Numbered from the stretch's first letter, positions 43,046-52,704 are shown. The stretch: DNA of 64,000 nucleotides from Paenibacillus sp. JJ-223 (GCF_927798175.1 NZ_CAKMMP010000023.1:23837-87836); one strand, 5' to 3'. Program-made: numbers and translations. The notes: generated by a model from the sequence alone, not told the origin.

Positions 43046-44875
43046 ATGAGAACGTTTCGCAACCGGCTTTCCATCATCATGATGGCCCTCATCGGCGTGT
43101 CCGTCATCGTGGCGGGAATCACGATGGGCAGAGTATTCAAAACAACGCATATCGAAGTATTGGAGCAAACGATGATTCGCGAGATCAATTTGCTCAAAGC
43201 CACGTTTCCTTTTCATGATGCAACCGATCCTTCATCGCTCGCCACCCAAAAGTACTACTCGGAAAGGGCGTCGGAGCTGGAACGTCTGACGGATTCCCGC
43301 GTCACGTTTATCAATAAGGATGGCGTTGTGATCGGCGATTCGGAAAGTGATCCGGGGACGATGGATAACCACTTAAACCGGGAAGAAATCAAGGGAGCCG
43401 CAGAAACGGGATACGGGAGGTCCATTCGATACAGCGAAACATTGGGCGAAGACATGCTGTATGTGGCGTTACCCGTGAATTCCGCGCAAAGCGACATGAT
43501 CGAAATGCCGAACGGCAAATTCGACGGATTCATTCGCTTGTCCATGAGCCTTGAGGCTGTCAATCAGGGACTGCAGCGGGGATGGATCATCATGTTCATT
43601 GCTTTGGGCGTGTTATTCGTCGTTGTTGCGCTGGTCAGCTATCGGGTAGCTCGTGGGCTGACGTCCCCGATTGAGCATATTACCAAGGTGGCCCATCGGA
43701 TCAGCAAGCTGGACTACGATGCGAGAGTTAAAGTAACCCGCCGGGACGAGATTGGCCAGCTTGGTTTGGCCATTAACGGCATGGCCGACAGCCTGCAAAC
43801 GCAGCTGAAAACGATCCGGGATAACGAGGCGCTGCTTCAAAGCGTTCTGGCTAACATGACCGGGGGCATCATTATGATCGATGCAGGCCAGTCGATAGCG
43901 CTTGTGAATCGCGAAGCGGAGCGCATGCTCGGCATTCAGGCCGCGCGCGTGACGGGCAAACCTTATACGGAGCTCAAGCGGCATTACGAGCTGACTCACA
44001 CGATCGAGGAAAGCGTCGAACTGCGCGAACGGATGTCGGAGGAAGTGAGCATTTATAATCCTGAACAGCATTTGCTGCGCATCGACGGGGTGACGATGTC
44101 CGAAAATGACGGAGGATACCGCGGCATGCTTTTCCTGCTGCAGGACGTTACCGCCATCCGGCGGCTGGAAAAAATGCGGAGCGAATTCGTGGCCAACGTC
44201 TCGCATGAGCTGAAAACGCCTGTCGCCGCGGTGAAAGGATTTGCAGAAACGCTGCTAAGCGGCGGGGTTCAGGACAAGGAGACGGAACGTTCCTTTTTGC
44301 AGATCATTTACGATGAAGGAGACCGGTTGAACCGTTTGATCGGAGACATTCTCGAGTTGTCCAAAATCGAATCCAAACGGGCTCCGCTGGAGTGTTCTCC
44401 GGTCCATGTCCATTCCTTCTTGGAGATGGTGCTGGAAACCTTGTCGAAGGTGGCCGAGAAAAAGCAGATCCGTTTGCAGATGATCGTTCCCGAGGAATTG
44501 TACATCGAAGCCGACGAAGACAAGATGAAACAGATTTTCATCAATCTGCTGTCCAATGGCATCAACTACACGCCTGAGGGCGGACGGGTCAAAGTACAGG
44601 TTACCGTTGAAAACGACGGGGAGCGGGAAGAGGTCGTCTTTGCGGTGTCCGATACGGGGATCGGCATCCCCAAAAAGGATTTGCCGCGCATTTTCGAACG
44701 GTTTTACCGGGTCGATAAAGGACGTTCCCGCAATTCGGGCGGCACGGGCCTTGGTTTGTCCATCGTTAAACATCTCGTGGAATTGCATCATGGCAAGCTG
44801 TCCGTAGAGAGCGAGCTTGGCATGGGATCCACGTTCCGTGTCATCCTTCCATTAATTCAGGAAGAAACGGTGTAG
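43046..44875 (+). CDS. phoR: Phosphate-regulon sensor histidine kinase PhoR
   Basis: 609 residues. An N-terminal TM (about 8-27), an extracytoplasmic domain (about 30-170), a second TM (about 178-200), HAMP, PAS (about 270-370), HisKA with FVANVSHELKTPVAAVKG (phosphorylated His387) and an HATPase domain (NLLSNGINYTPEGG, SDTGIGIPKKDLPRIFERFYR, GGTGLGLSIVKHLVELHHG). Domain order and neighbours mark it as PhoR. In B. subtilis it senses phosphate starvation and phosphorylates PhoP. Here phoR precedes phoP, the reverse of B. subtilis; 118 bp with a Pho-box promoter separates them. Confidence 0.93.
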   Translation: MRTFRNRLSIIMMALIGVSVIVAGITMGRVFKTTHIEVLEQTMIREINLLKATFPFHDATDPSSLATQKYYSERASELERLTDSRVTFINKDGVVIGDSESDPGTMDNHLNREEIKGAAETGYGRSIRYSETLGEDMLYVALPVNSAQSDMIEMPNGKFDGFIRLSMSLEAVNQGLQRGWIIMFIALGVLFVVVALVSYRVARGLTSPIEHITKVAHRISKLDYDARVKVTRRDEIGQLGLAINGMADSLQTQLKTIRDNEALLQSVLANMTGGIIMIDAGQSIALVNREAERMLGIQAARVTGKPYTELKRHYELTHTIEESVELRERMSEEVSIYNPEQHLLRIDGVTMSENDGGYRGMLFLLQDVTAIRRLEKMRSEFVANVSHELKTPVAAVKGFAETLLSGGVQDKETERSFLQIIYDEGDRLNRLIGDILELSKIESKRAPLECSPVHVHSFLEMVLETLSKVAEKKQIRLQMIVPEELYIEADEDKMKQIFINLLSNGINYTPEGGRVKVQVTVENDGEREEVVFAVSDTGIGIPKKDLPRIFERFYRVDKGRSRNSGGTGLGLSIVKHLVELHHGKLSVESELGMGSTFRVILPLIQEETV

Positions 44876-44912
44876 CTCGTTTGGAAGCGAAATGTAAAAA
44901 GGATGTGCTCAC

Positions 44913-44944
44913 TTTACACAGCGTTAACAAAAGGGTGCTATGAT
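44913..44944 (+). promoter_or_regulatory. Pho-box promoter in front of phoP
   Basis: TTTACA (44913-44918) and TTAACA (44924-44929) are spaced exactly 11 bp start to start, the PhoP direct-repeat pattern. An extended -10 (TGC-TATGAT, ending at 44944) follows 9 bp later. This fits PhoP-activated autoregulation. Confidence 0.7.
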
Positions 44945-44993
44945 TAAAAAAGTGTTGTGGCAACAGACAACCTATAAGGAGAGAAGGGGTATC

Positions 44994-45722
44994 ATGGCAC
45001 AGCGTTTGCTCGTTATCGAAGACGAACCTACATTATCAAGATTGCTTACGTACAACCTGACGCAGGAAGGTTATGACGTGACGGCCGAAGATCACGGCTC
45101 GGCGGGATATGACCGCGCGGTATCGCAGGAATTCGATCTGATTTTGCTTGATTTGATGCTGCCGGGAATGAATGGCCTGGACATCCTGAACAAGCTCAGA
45201 TCCCAAGGCGTAACCACGCCGGTGATCATTTTGACGGCCAAGAACGGAGAAGCGGAAGTCGTGCAAGGGTTGAAATCCGGCGCAGACGACTACATCACGA
45301 AGCCGTTCGGGGTTTCCGAACTGCTTGCCAGGGTGGACGCCGTACTCCGCAGATCTTCAAGCGGCGAGGACTTGCCGCAGCAGGAGGATAAAGACGGGTC
45401 GCGCATCGTGCTCGGCGAGTTGGAAATCTACCCTTTAAAATACGAGGTAACGCTGGGCGGCCAATCCATCAGCTTGCGTCCCAAAGAATTCGAAGTATTG
45501 CTCTATCTGGCGAAAAAGCCGGGCGTGGTGCTTACCCGCGACGATTTGATGAATGCAGTCTGGGGCTTCGATTATATCGGCGGGCAGCGGACGGTCGACG
45601 TTCACGTCAGTTCATTGCGCAAAAAACTCGAGCTCGATCCCGAATCGGTGCATATCGATTCCATTCGTGGCGTGGGCTATAAATTGGTTGTCAAAAGAAA
45701 AACTCCCCATCATTCGAGCTGA
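44994..45722 (+). CDS. phoP: Phosphate-regulon response regulator PhoP
   Basis: 242 residues from the ATG with AAGGAGAGAAGGGG upstream; the longer frame begins inside the promoter. Receiver domain with acidic E9-D10-E11 pocket, phosphoacceptor Asp53 (LLDLMLPG) and conserved Thr and Lys (ILTAKNGEAEV, DYITKPFG). OmpR/PhoB-type winged helix at the C-terminus (LRPKEFEVLLYLAKKPG, GGQRTVDVHVSSLRKKL). Binds Pho boxes such as those before this gene and before pstB. The terminator stem overlaps its last codons. Confidence 0.94.
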   Translation: MAQRLLVIEDEPTLSRLLTYNLTQEGYDVTAEDHGSAGYDRAVSQEFDLILLDLMLPGMNGLDILNKLRSQGVTTPVIILTAKNGEAEVVQGLKSGADDYITKPFGVSELLARVDAVLRRSSSGEDLPQQEDKDGSRIVLGELEIYPLKYEVTLGGQSISLRPKEFEVLLYLAKKPGVVLTRDDLMNAVWGFDYIGGQRTVDVHVSSLRKKLELDPESVHIDSIRGVGYKLVVKRKTPHHSS

Positions 45723-45744
45723 CAATGATTGGGGAGTTTTATTT
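45699..45744 (+). terminator. Rho-independent terminator of phoP
   Basis: AAAACTCCCCATCATT pairs with AATGATTGGGGAGTTTT. The 5' arm lies inside the last seven codons of phoP. Confidence 0.9.
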
Positions 45745-45886
45745 TGTCACAATATTTTTACGTTCCATTCACAAAAAGAAAAAGCTTCCTTTACTCAGAA
45801 GGGGTAGCATGATACTGTCCGAGTAATACTTAGGTCCTATTAATAGACTTATGAAGCAGCTCATACGTAAAGGAGATTGAGCATTT

Positions 45887-47089
45887 ATGCCTATGTTGCT
45901 TGAAGCGAGGCCTGAGCAAGCCGAGGATGCAGCGCTTGTGCGGGAATCTGTAACCGCAAGTGCCGATGTTGTTGCCGACGTTCCGAAGGAACAGCCGGAA
46001 TCCGGTCCGAAGAAGCGCTTGTTGATCCGGGACTATTGCCGTCAAGTCCCTATAGTCGGAATACATACCACCTGCGGCGAAGCAGCTAACATGTTGAACC
46101 ATGACAAGGACAATCCCTGCATTCTATTGTGCGACGACCTTATGCAGCCTGTAGGCATGGTGATGAGAGAAACGTTATATCGCCTATTGAACGGCCGTTT
46201 TGCCGCCGATCTGTTCTACGACAAACCGCTGATGAAAGTAGCCGATTCTTCTCCTGTCATCGTCGATGTGCATGCCGATGCCAAACACATGATCGATATT
46301 GCACTTTCGCGCACGGAGCAGCATTTCTACGACTGCCTGATCGTCACCGAAGAAGACCGATTGGTCGGCGTGTTGACGGTGAGGGACGTGATGACCCTTT
46401 CCCGAAACTTGCAGCACGAGGCCAGCGAAGAACGAACGGCCACGATCACGGAGAGCCGGCAGGAAATGTCCCGGATTCACGAATCGATTACCGGACTTGT
46501 TCTAGGCGCCAGCCAGACCCAGAAGGAAGCTAAACGGATCCTCTCGTTGTCGGAGCAAGGGGAGCAGAGCCTGATGCAGGTCGAAGCTTCCTATCAGCGG
46601 GTGAATCGGCACATGCTAGCACAGCGTGAACATGCCGAAGATATGCTGGCATCGATTGAGACAGGCTCCAGCATGGCCGGATCGATCCGGTCGCTGGCAG
46701 ACCAAAGCGGGCTTCTGGCGATGAATGCTTCGATTGAAGCGGCGCATGCCGGGGAATACGGACGCGGTTTCCAAGTGGTCGCCAGTGAAATCCGGGCTTT
46801 GGCCAAGCAAACCCGCGAGGTGGCGCAGAACATGTCGGGATTGCTTGAAGGCATCGGCGAATTGACCCGGCAGACCGTTGAGCTGGTGCGCGCAAGCGCG
46901 GCCGAGATCGAGGGCAGCTTGGGCCATGTTACGGAAGGGGAGACCGCTTTCAGGGAATTGAACAACGCGGTGGCGGGAATGTCCCGGATTGCGGAAGAGA
47001 TCGGCGAGGAAGGCAAGCGGTCGGGAGAAGTCGCGGATTATATCCGAAGCAAATTAAATGACATGGTTTCCGGGAATACCCCGGCCTAG
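45887..47089 (+). CDS. Soluble CBS-domain methyl-accepting chemotaxis-like protein
   Basis: 400 residues with no membrane segment. After a charged N-terminus, a tandem CBS pair occupies about 45-175 (VPIVGIHTTCGEAANMLN ... LIVTEEDRLVGVLTVRDVM). A long coiled coil follows, and an MCP signalling tip: SLADQSGLLAMNASIEAAHAGE then GRGFQVVASEIRALAKQTREV, matching the consensus that binds CheA and CheW. The signalling domain is shorter than in classical receptors. CBS pairs usually bind adenine nucleotides, so it may report energy state. It is placed between phoP and pstB, each side insulated. Confidence 0.85.
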   Translation: MPMLLEARPEQAEDAALVRESVTASADVVADVPKEQPESGPKKRLLIRDYCRQVPIVGIHTTCGEAANMLNHDKDNPCILLCDDLMQPVGMVMRETLYRLLNGRFAADLFYDKPLMKVADSSPVIVDVHADAKHMIDIALSRTEQHFYDCLIVTEEDRLVGVLTVRDVMTLSRNLQHEASEERTATITESRQEMSRIHESITGLVLGASQTQKEAKRILSLSEQGEQSLMQVEASYQRVNRHMLAQREHAEDMLASIETGSSMAGSIRSLADQSGLLAMNASIEAAHAGEYGRGFQVVASEIRALAKQTREVAQNMSGLLEGIGELTRQTVELVRASAAEIEGSLGHVTEGETAFRELNNAVAGMSRIAEEIGEEGKRSGEVADYIRSKLNDMVSGNTPA

Positions 47090-47150
47090 CCTGCTCAGGC
47101 ATCGTTTCGCATCATGATGGCGCAGCATCATGGTCGTGAAAGGATGTCTT

Positions 47151-47189
47151 TTTACATTCCGTTAACATGAAAATGATACTGGTTTTACA
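47151..47189 (+). promoter_or_regulatory. Pho-box array before pstB
   Basis: TTTACA (47151), TTAACA (47162) and TTTACA (47184) are on one helical register (spacing 11 and 22 bp), with a degenerate ATGATA at the fourth position (47173). This is a strong PhoP binding pattern about 115 bp before pstB. Confidence 0.75.
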
Positions 47190-47303
47190 ATCAAAAGGTA
47201 GGATGTTAAAGATGGCCGGACATGTTGGATTGGCATTAATGGGCCCGGTCTCAACGTAAGGGACAGCAGCTTTGCCCCTGAAACGAAGGAGAAGTGAACA
47301 TCC

Positions 47304-48059
47304 ATGAAGGATCTCATTCATATCGAAGGACTGAACCTGTACTATGATACGCATCACGCGCTTAAAAATATATCGATGGATTTGCCGGAGCGGACCGTCA
47401 CCGCATTCATCGGGCCGTCAGGCTGCGGCAAATCCACATTGCTGCGCACGCTGAATCGCATGAACGACATGATTCCAGGCGTGCGCGTGGAAGGACAAGT
47501 GCTGCTGGACGGATCGGATATCTACGGCAACGAGATTGAAGTGGAGACGCTGCGTAAACGTGTGGGCATGGTCTTTCAGCAACCGAACCCTTTCCCGAAA
47601 TCCATTTATGACAATGTCGCTTACGGACCGCGGCTTCATGGGGTCACGCAAAAGGCGGAGCTGGATCAGATCGTGGAACAAAGCCTTGCTCACGCAGCCC
47701 TGTGGGACGAAGTGAAGGACGTGCTTAAAAAGTCCGCGCTCAGTCTGTCGGGCGGGCAGCAGCAGCGTCTCTGCATAGCGCGCGCGCTTGCCGTGCAGCC
47801 GGACGTGCTGCTGATGGACGAGGCGACTTCGGCGCTGGATCCGATTTCCACGCTGAAGATCGAGGAGTTGGTCAAAGAGCTGCACACCAAATTCACGATC
47901 GTCATGGTCACGCACAACATGCATCAGGCCGCGCGCGTGTCCGGACGCACGGTGTTCTTCCTGAATGGCGAAGTCGTTGAGGCTGCGGATACGGAGACGC
48001 TGTTCTCCACGCCGCAGGACTCCCGGACCGAGGATTATATATCCGGAAGGTTCGGTTAA
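47304..48059 (+). CDS. pstB: Phosphate ABC transporter ATP-binding protein PstB
   Basis: 251 residues. Walker A G-P-S-G-C-G-K-S-T (37-45), Q-loop VFQQPNPFPKSIYDNV (the NPFP motif is typical of PstB), signature LSGGQQQR, Walker B LLMDEATSALDP, and H-loop VTHNMHQAARVS. It powers high-affinity phosphate uptake. Its partners PstS, PstC and PstA are not in the window, an unusual split. ATG follows AAGGAGAAG. phoU starts 55 bp downstream. Confidence 0.94.
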   Translation: MKDLIHIEGLNLYYDTHHALKNISMDLPERTVTAFIGPSGCGKSTLLRTLNRMNDMIPGVRVEGQVLLDGSDIYGNEIEVETLRKRVGMVFQQPNPFPKSIYDNVAYGPRLHGVTQKAELDQIVEQSLAHAALWDEVKDVLKKSALSLSGGQQQRLCIARALAVQPDVLLMDEATSALDPISTLKIEELVKELHTKFTIVMVTHNMHQAARVSGRTVFFLNGEVVEAADTETLFSTPQDSRTEDYISGRFG

Positions 48060-48114
48060 GAAAACAATGGATCCCGGCTATGCCGGAGATGATGGACAAG
48101 GGGGCAATCTAACC

Positions 48115-48774
48115 ATGATTCGCAGAAAAGAATTCGACCAGGAGCTTGAAGAACTGCGCGTACTGCTTCGGCAAATGGGTGAGCATGTCGGATCGGCACT
48201 GGACGGTGCCATTGAAAGTTTGCAAACGATGGATGCAGAAAAAGCGCAGGTCATCATCAAAAACGATGCGAATTTGAATGCCCTTGAAGACAAAATTATG
48301 GAGCTCGGCTCCAAGCTGATCATTACGCAGCAACCTGTGGCGAAAGATTTGCGCCGCATTATCGTGGCCTTCAAAATTTCGAGCGATCTGGAACGCATGG
48401 GCGATCTCGCGCTGGATATTGCCAAAGTCACGCTCCGCATGGAAGGACAGACATTGATCAAACCGCTGGTGGATATTCCGCGCATGGCTGAAATCGTGAA
48501 AGGTATGATCGACGAGTCCATTGAGTCGTTTCTGAAGGAAAATACCGATCTGGCCTACAAAATGGCGCAGACGGACGATCAGGTGGACCAGCTTTACAGC
48601 AGCATGATTCGCGATCTGTACGAATTCACGACAGATCATCCGAACCATGGGTCGCAGGCCATGCTGCTCATGATGGTTGGACGTTACATCGAACGGATTG
48701 GCGATCACGCAACCAACATTGGCGAGAGCACGGTATATCTGGTCACGGGCAAACGCCCGGATTTGAATCAATAA
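48115..48774 (+). CDS. phoU: Phosphate transport regulator PhoU
   Basis: 219 residues made of two three-helix repeats, each with the PhoU metal-binding pattern: DLERMGDLALDIAKV in the first and YIERIGDHATNIGESTVYLV in the second (E-R-x-x-D). PhoU curbs Pst activity and Pho signalling when phosphate is ample. ATG after AAGGGGGC. It is linked to pstB in the usual order pstB-phoU. Confidence 0.95.
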   Translation: MIRRKEFDQELEELRVLLRQMGEHVGSALDGAIESLQTMDAEKAQVIIKNDANLNALEDKIMELGSKLIITQQPVAKDLRRIIVAFKISSDLERMGDLALDIAKVTLRMEGQTLIKPLVDIPRMAEIVKGMIDESIESFLKENTDLAYKMAQTDDQVDQLYSSMIRDLYEFTTDHPNHGSQAMLLMMVGRYIERIGDHATNIGESTVYLVTGKRPDLNQ

Positions 48775-49030
48775 GTCGATGAACGAATTGGAATTGGGGA
48801 ATCGTTTCATTGCATCGCAATTGTATCGGTAATAAGTGATCTTCGCGAAACAAAGAGGGACTTTCTTCCGGTGGCCTGCACGACAGGCGACAGGGAGAGG
48901 GTTCTTTTTTTGCAAATATGGAATGTGGCGCGAAAAAGATGCGGAATCTTTTTTGTTGTGGAAGTGGTGTATGTTATCATGGAGAAAGATGAAAATTGCT
49001 GGGTTTGACCCTGATACGCGAGGTGCTGGA

Positions 49031-51685
49031 ATGGACAAGTTGATTCTTATAGATGGAAATAGCATTATATATCGGGCGTTTTTCGCGATGCCGCCGCTGA
49101 CCAATTCCAAGGGCTTGCATACCAATGCGGTATACGGTTTCACCACGATGCTGCTGCGGTTGCTGGAAGAGCATAAACCGACCCACATGATGGTGGCATT
49201 TGATGCGGGCAAGATTACGTTCCGCCATGAGGGATATCAGGAATACAAAGGTGGACGCGAAAAAACGCCGCCGGAGCTGTCGGAGCAATTTCCGGCCCTG
49301 AAGGAGCTGCTGCAAGGATTGGGCATCCCTCAATTTGAGATTGAGGGTTATGAGGCCGACGACATCATCGGCACGTTAACCAAACGCGCGGACGACGCGG
49401 GCAAACAAGTGCTCGTCGTTACCGGAGACAAAGACATGCTGCAGCTCGCTTCCGAGAACGTAAACATCGCGCTTACGCGCAAAGGCGTCACCGAGATCGA
49501 ATTGTACGACCCTGCCCAGATTCGGGAGCGCTACGGATTGACGCCGCTGCAAATCATCGATCTCAAAGGGCTGATGGGCGATGCTTCCGATAACATTCCG
49601 GGCATTCCGGGCGTAGGGGAGAAGACGGCGCTGAAGCTGCTTCACCAATTCGGTTCGGTCGAGGAAGTGCTGGCCGGAACGGGCGAACTCAAAGGGAAAA
49701 TGAAAGAAAAGATCGAGGCTCATGCGGAGGATGCGCGGATGAGCAAACGGCTCGCGACCATTTACCGCGAGGTTCCGCTTGAGAAGACGTGGGAAGAGAT
49801 GCAATTTGACGGCCTGAAGGAAGAGCAGGCCGGTCCGGCTCTCGCGAAGCTTGAATTCAAATCGCTGCTGGAGCGCTTGTCCTTTAGCGGAACGGCAGGC
49901 TCGGCGCAGGAGCAGGTTCCTGCCGTAGAAATTGAAGCCATCATTGCAACCGAAGATACGATAGGCCAGCGTTTTGCGGAGATGGAGACGATCGACATTT
50001 TGCATGTCGAAACGCATGGCGACAATCCCCATGTGGCCGAATTGATCGGCATGGCCGTCGGTTCGGGTTCGGCGTATGTCTTTTTGTCCCCGGAGCTGCT
50101 TCGCTCTCAGGCAGCTGCTCCGGTGAGGGAATGGCTGGCCAGCCCCGATCAGCCGAAGCGTGGATACGATCTTCACAAGGTGGATCTGGCATTGCACGCC
50201 CATGGCGTGGAATTTGCCGGAGCGGCTTTTGACGTGCAGCTCGCCGCTTATTTGCTGGATCCGACGGAAGCCAATCAGACGCTGAGCGGCTTGACGGCGA
50301 AATATGGTCTCCCTTCCCTGGCCGAGGATGAGGCCGTTATGGGCAAGGGTGCCAAGTATAAGGTACCGGAGACGGAGATTCTGGCCGATTTTGTATGTCG
50401 TAAAGCCGCGGCAGCGGCAGCCATCGTTCCGCTTCAGGAGCAGGCGCTGGAAAAGGACGAAATGAACGCACTGTTCCATGAGATGGAGATGCCGTTGTCG
50501 CGCATATTGGCCGACATGGAAAAGCAAGGCATCAAGGCTAACGTTGCCGATTTGCAGGCTTTGGGCCGCGAGTTCGAGGAGCAGATCGCCAAGCTGATGG
50601 CTGACATTTACCGATTGGCCGGTACTGAATTCAACCTGAATTCGCCGAAACAGCTGGGTGAAATTTTGTTCGATAAATTGGGCTTGCCTGTCGTGAAAAA
50701 AACGAAGACCGGTTATTCCACCGATGCCGAGGTGCTCGAAAAGCTGGCGCCGTACAACGATGTGGTGCAATTGATTTTGCAATACCGCCAATTGGCCAAG
50801 CTGCAGTCCACGTACGTGGAAGGCTTGCTCAAGGAGATTTCGGAGAAGGACGGCAAGGTGCACACGTATTACCGGCAAACGATTGCGGCAACCGGGCGCC
50901 TCAGCAGCCAGTTCCCGAATTTGCAGAACATTCCGATCCGCATGGAGGAAGGCCGGAAAATCCGCAAGGTGTTTGTGCCGTCCGAGCCTGGATGGTCCAT
51001 TCTGGCGGCGGATTACTCACAAATCGAGCTGCGGGTGCTGGCTCACATTTCGGACGACGAGCGCCTGAAGGAAGCATTCCTGCACGATATGGACATCCAT
51101 ACCAAGACGGCATCGGACGTTTTCGGCGTCAAACCGGAGGACGTGGACAGCAATATGCGCCGCTCTGCCAAAGCGGTCAACTTCGGTATCGTTTATGGGA
51201 TCAGCGATTACGGACTCTCCCAAAACCTGAACATTACCCGCAAGGAAGCGGCGCAGTTCATCGACCAATATTTTGACGTGTTCCAGGGGGTGCGCCGTTA
51301 TATGGACGATATCGTGAAGGAAGCGCGCCAGAACGGTTATGTCAAAACGCTCCTGGAACGCCGGCGTTATTTGCCGGAGATCAATGCGAGCAATTTCAAC
51401 CTGCGTTCCTTTGCCGAACGCACGGCGATGAATACGCCGATCCAGGGTACGGCTGCGGACATCATCAAGCTGGCCATGGTTCAGATGGACGAAGCGCTTC
51501 GTACGCGTCATTTGAAGAGCCGCATGCTGCTTCAAGTACATGACGAGCTTGTGTTCGAAGTGCCGGCGGACGAACTGGAACAAATGAAGGAACTGGTGCC
51601 TGCGGTGATGGAACAAGCGCTGAAGCTGTCCGTGCCGCTTAAGGCGGAAGTCAGCTATGGAGACAACTGGTACGAGGCGAAATAG
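49031..51685 (+). CDS. polA: DNA polymerase I
   Basis: 884 residues from the ATG with GAGGTG six bases upstream; a longer open frame (65 more codons) has no support. The 5'-3' exonuclease domain (about 1-300; AFDAGKITFRHEGYQEYKGGR, EGYEADDIIGTL, SDNIPGIPGVGEKTA) is followed by a degenerate 3'-5' exonuclease-like domain (about 310-480), where the DxE motif is replaced by HVETHGDN, so proofreading is probably lost as in other Firmicutes. The polymerase domain has ATGRLSSQFPNLQNIPIR, DYSQIELRVLAHIS and LLQVHDELVFE. Repair and Okazaki-fragment processing. Confidence 0.96.
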   Translation: MDKLILIDGNSIIYRAFFAMPPLTNSKGLHTNAVYGFTTMLLRLLEEHKPTHMMVAFDAGKITFRHEGYQEYKGGREKTPPELSEQFPALKELLQGLGIPQFEIEGYEADDIIGTLTKRADDAGKQVLVVTGDKDMLQLASENVNIALTRKGVTEIELYDPAQIRERYGLTPLQIIDLKGLMGDASDNIPGIPGVGEKTALKLLHQFGSVEEVLAGTGELKGKMKEKIEAHAEDARMSKRLATIYREVPLEKTWEEMQFDGLKEEQAGPALAKLEFKSLLERLSFSGTAGSAQEQVPAVEIEAIIATEDTIGQRFAEMETIDILHVETHGDNPHVAELIGMAVGSGSAYVFLSPELLRSQAAAPVREWLASPDQPKRGYDLHKVDLALHAHGVEFAGAAFDVQLAAYLLDPTEANQTLSGLTAKYGLPSLAEDEAVMGKGAKYKVPETEILADFVCRKAAAAAAIVPLQEQALEKDEMNALFHEMEMPLSRILADMEKQGIKANVADLQALGREFEEQIAKLMADIYRLAGTEFNLNSPKQLGEILFDKLGLPVVKKTKTGYSTDAEVLEKLAPYNDVVQLILQYRQLAKLQSTYVEGLLKEISEKDGKVHTYYRQTIAATGRLSSQFPNLQNIPIRMEEGRKIRKVFVPSEPGWSILAADYSQIELRVLAHISDDERLKEAFLHDMDIHTKTASDVFGVKPEDVDSNMRRSAKAVNFGIVYGISDYGLSQNLNITRKEAAQFIDQYFDVFQGVRRYMDDIVKEARQNGYVKTLLERRRYLPEINASNFNLRSFAERTAMNTPIQGTAADIIKLAMVQMDEALRTRHLKSRMLLQVHDELVFEVPADELEQMKELVPAVMEQALKLSVPLKAEVSYGDNWYEAK

Positions 51686-51800
51686 ATTGGGTTTGCTTTG
51701 ATATCCGATATATGGAATTCCTTTTGCACAAGGTTTCGGCACAAGAAGGGTCCCGTTTCGCCTTTTCTTCCGTTATAATAGAGACGAGGTGAATAACACT

Positions 51801-52631
51801 ATGCCGGAATTGCCGGAAGTCGAAACTGTCAAAAGAACGTTGAATCAATTGATCGTCGGCAAAACGATCGATCATGTTACCGTGAATCTGCCGCGAATCA
51901 TTCAGCGGCCTGATGATATACATGCATTTGCTTTGGAACTTGCGGGGCATACCGTGGTCGGCGTGGAGCGCAGGGGCAAGTTTTTGCGGATTTTGCTGGA
52001 CGGGCTTGTGCTGGTGTCCCATTTGCGCATGGAAGGGCGGTACGGCCTGTACAAGCAGCATGAAGAGGTGGAAAAACACACACACGTGATTTTCCATTTC
52101 ACCGACGGCACGGAATTGCGCTACAAGGACGTGCGCCAGTTCGGTACGATGCACCTGTTTAAAGCAGGCGAAGAGCTTGTATCGAAACCGCTGCTGAAGC
52201 TGGGGCTCGAACCGCTCGATCCGGCGTTTACGTTGGATGCGTTCCGGGAAGCCGTTGGCAAACGGACAACGAAGATCAAGGCCGTACTGCTAAATCAGGC
52301 ATATGTCGTGGGCATCGGGAATATTTATGTGGACGAGGCCTTGTTCCGGGCGGGCATCCATCCCGAAACGATTGCCAGGACATTGAGTGAAGCCCAGCTC
52401 GCCAGATTGCATGAAGCGATTGTGGTGACGCTGCAGGATGCCGTCGATGCAGGCGGTTCCTCCATCAAATCGTATGTCAACGGACAAGGCGAGATGGGAA
52501 TGTTTCAGCATCAGTTGAAAATTTACGGTCGCAAGTCCGAGCCGTGTACCGTGTGCGGCACCTTGATTGAAAAAAGCGTGGTCGGCGGCAGGGGCACGCA
52601 TTATTGTCCGACATGCCAGCCGTCAGAATAA
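51801..52631 (+). CDS. mutM: Formamidopyrimidine-DNA glycosylase
   Basis: 276 residues. I start at 51801 because the enzyme needs Pro2 as its catalytic N-terminus (M-P-E-L-P-E-V-E-T-V), and GAGGTG lies nine bases upstream; four extra codons upstream would bury it. The C-terminal zinc finger has four cysteines (CTVCGTL ... HYCPTC). Removes 8-oxoguanine and formamidopyrimidines from DNA. Follows polA as in B. subtilis. Confidence 0.96.
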   Translation: MPELPEVETVKRTLNQLIVGKTIDHVTVNLPRIIQRPDDIHAFALELAGHTVVGVERRGKFLRILLDGLVLVSHLRMEGRYGLYKQHEEVEKHTHVIFHFTDGTELRYKDVRQFGTMHLFKAGEELVSKPLLKLGLEPLDPAFTLDAFREAVGKRTTKIKAVLLNQAYVVGIGNIYVDEALFRAGIHPETIARTLSEAQLARLHEAIVVTLQDAVDAGGSSIKSYVNGQGEMGMFQHQLKIYGRKSEPCTVCGTLIEKSVVGGRGTHYCPTCQPSE

Positions 52632-52673
52632 GCTGAGCCAAGCGGCAGGATCAATGAAATCATCCCATCGTAG

Positions 52674-52704
52674 CACCCATGGACTCCTCTCTCCATATAC
52701 TGAT
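52674..52704 (+). promoter_or_regulatory. Mother-cell sigma factor promoter candidate for ytaF
   Basis: CACC, 16 bp, then CATATACTGATA. Same spacing and flanks as the candidate in front of the YheC/D array; resembles sigma-K or sigma-E sites. A short hairpin ACCTAC-TTCCGG-GTAGGT lies downstream. Confidence 0.4.
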
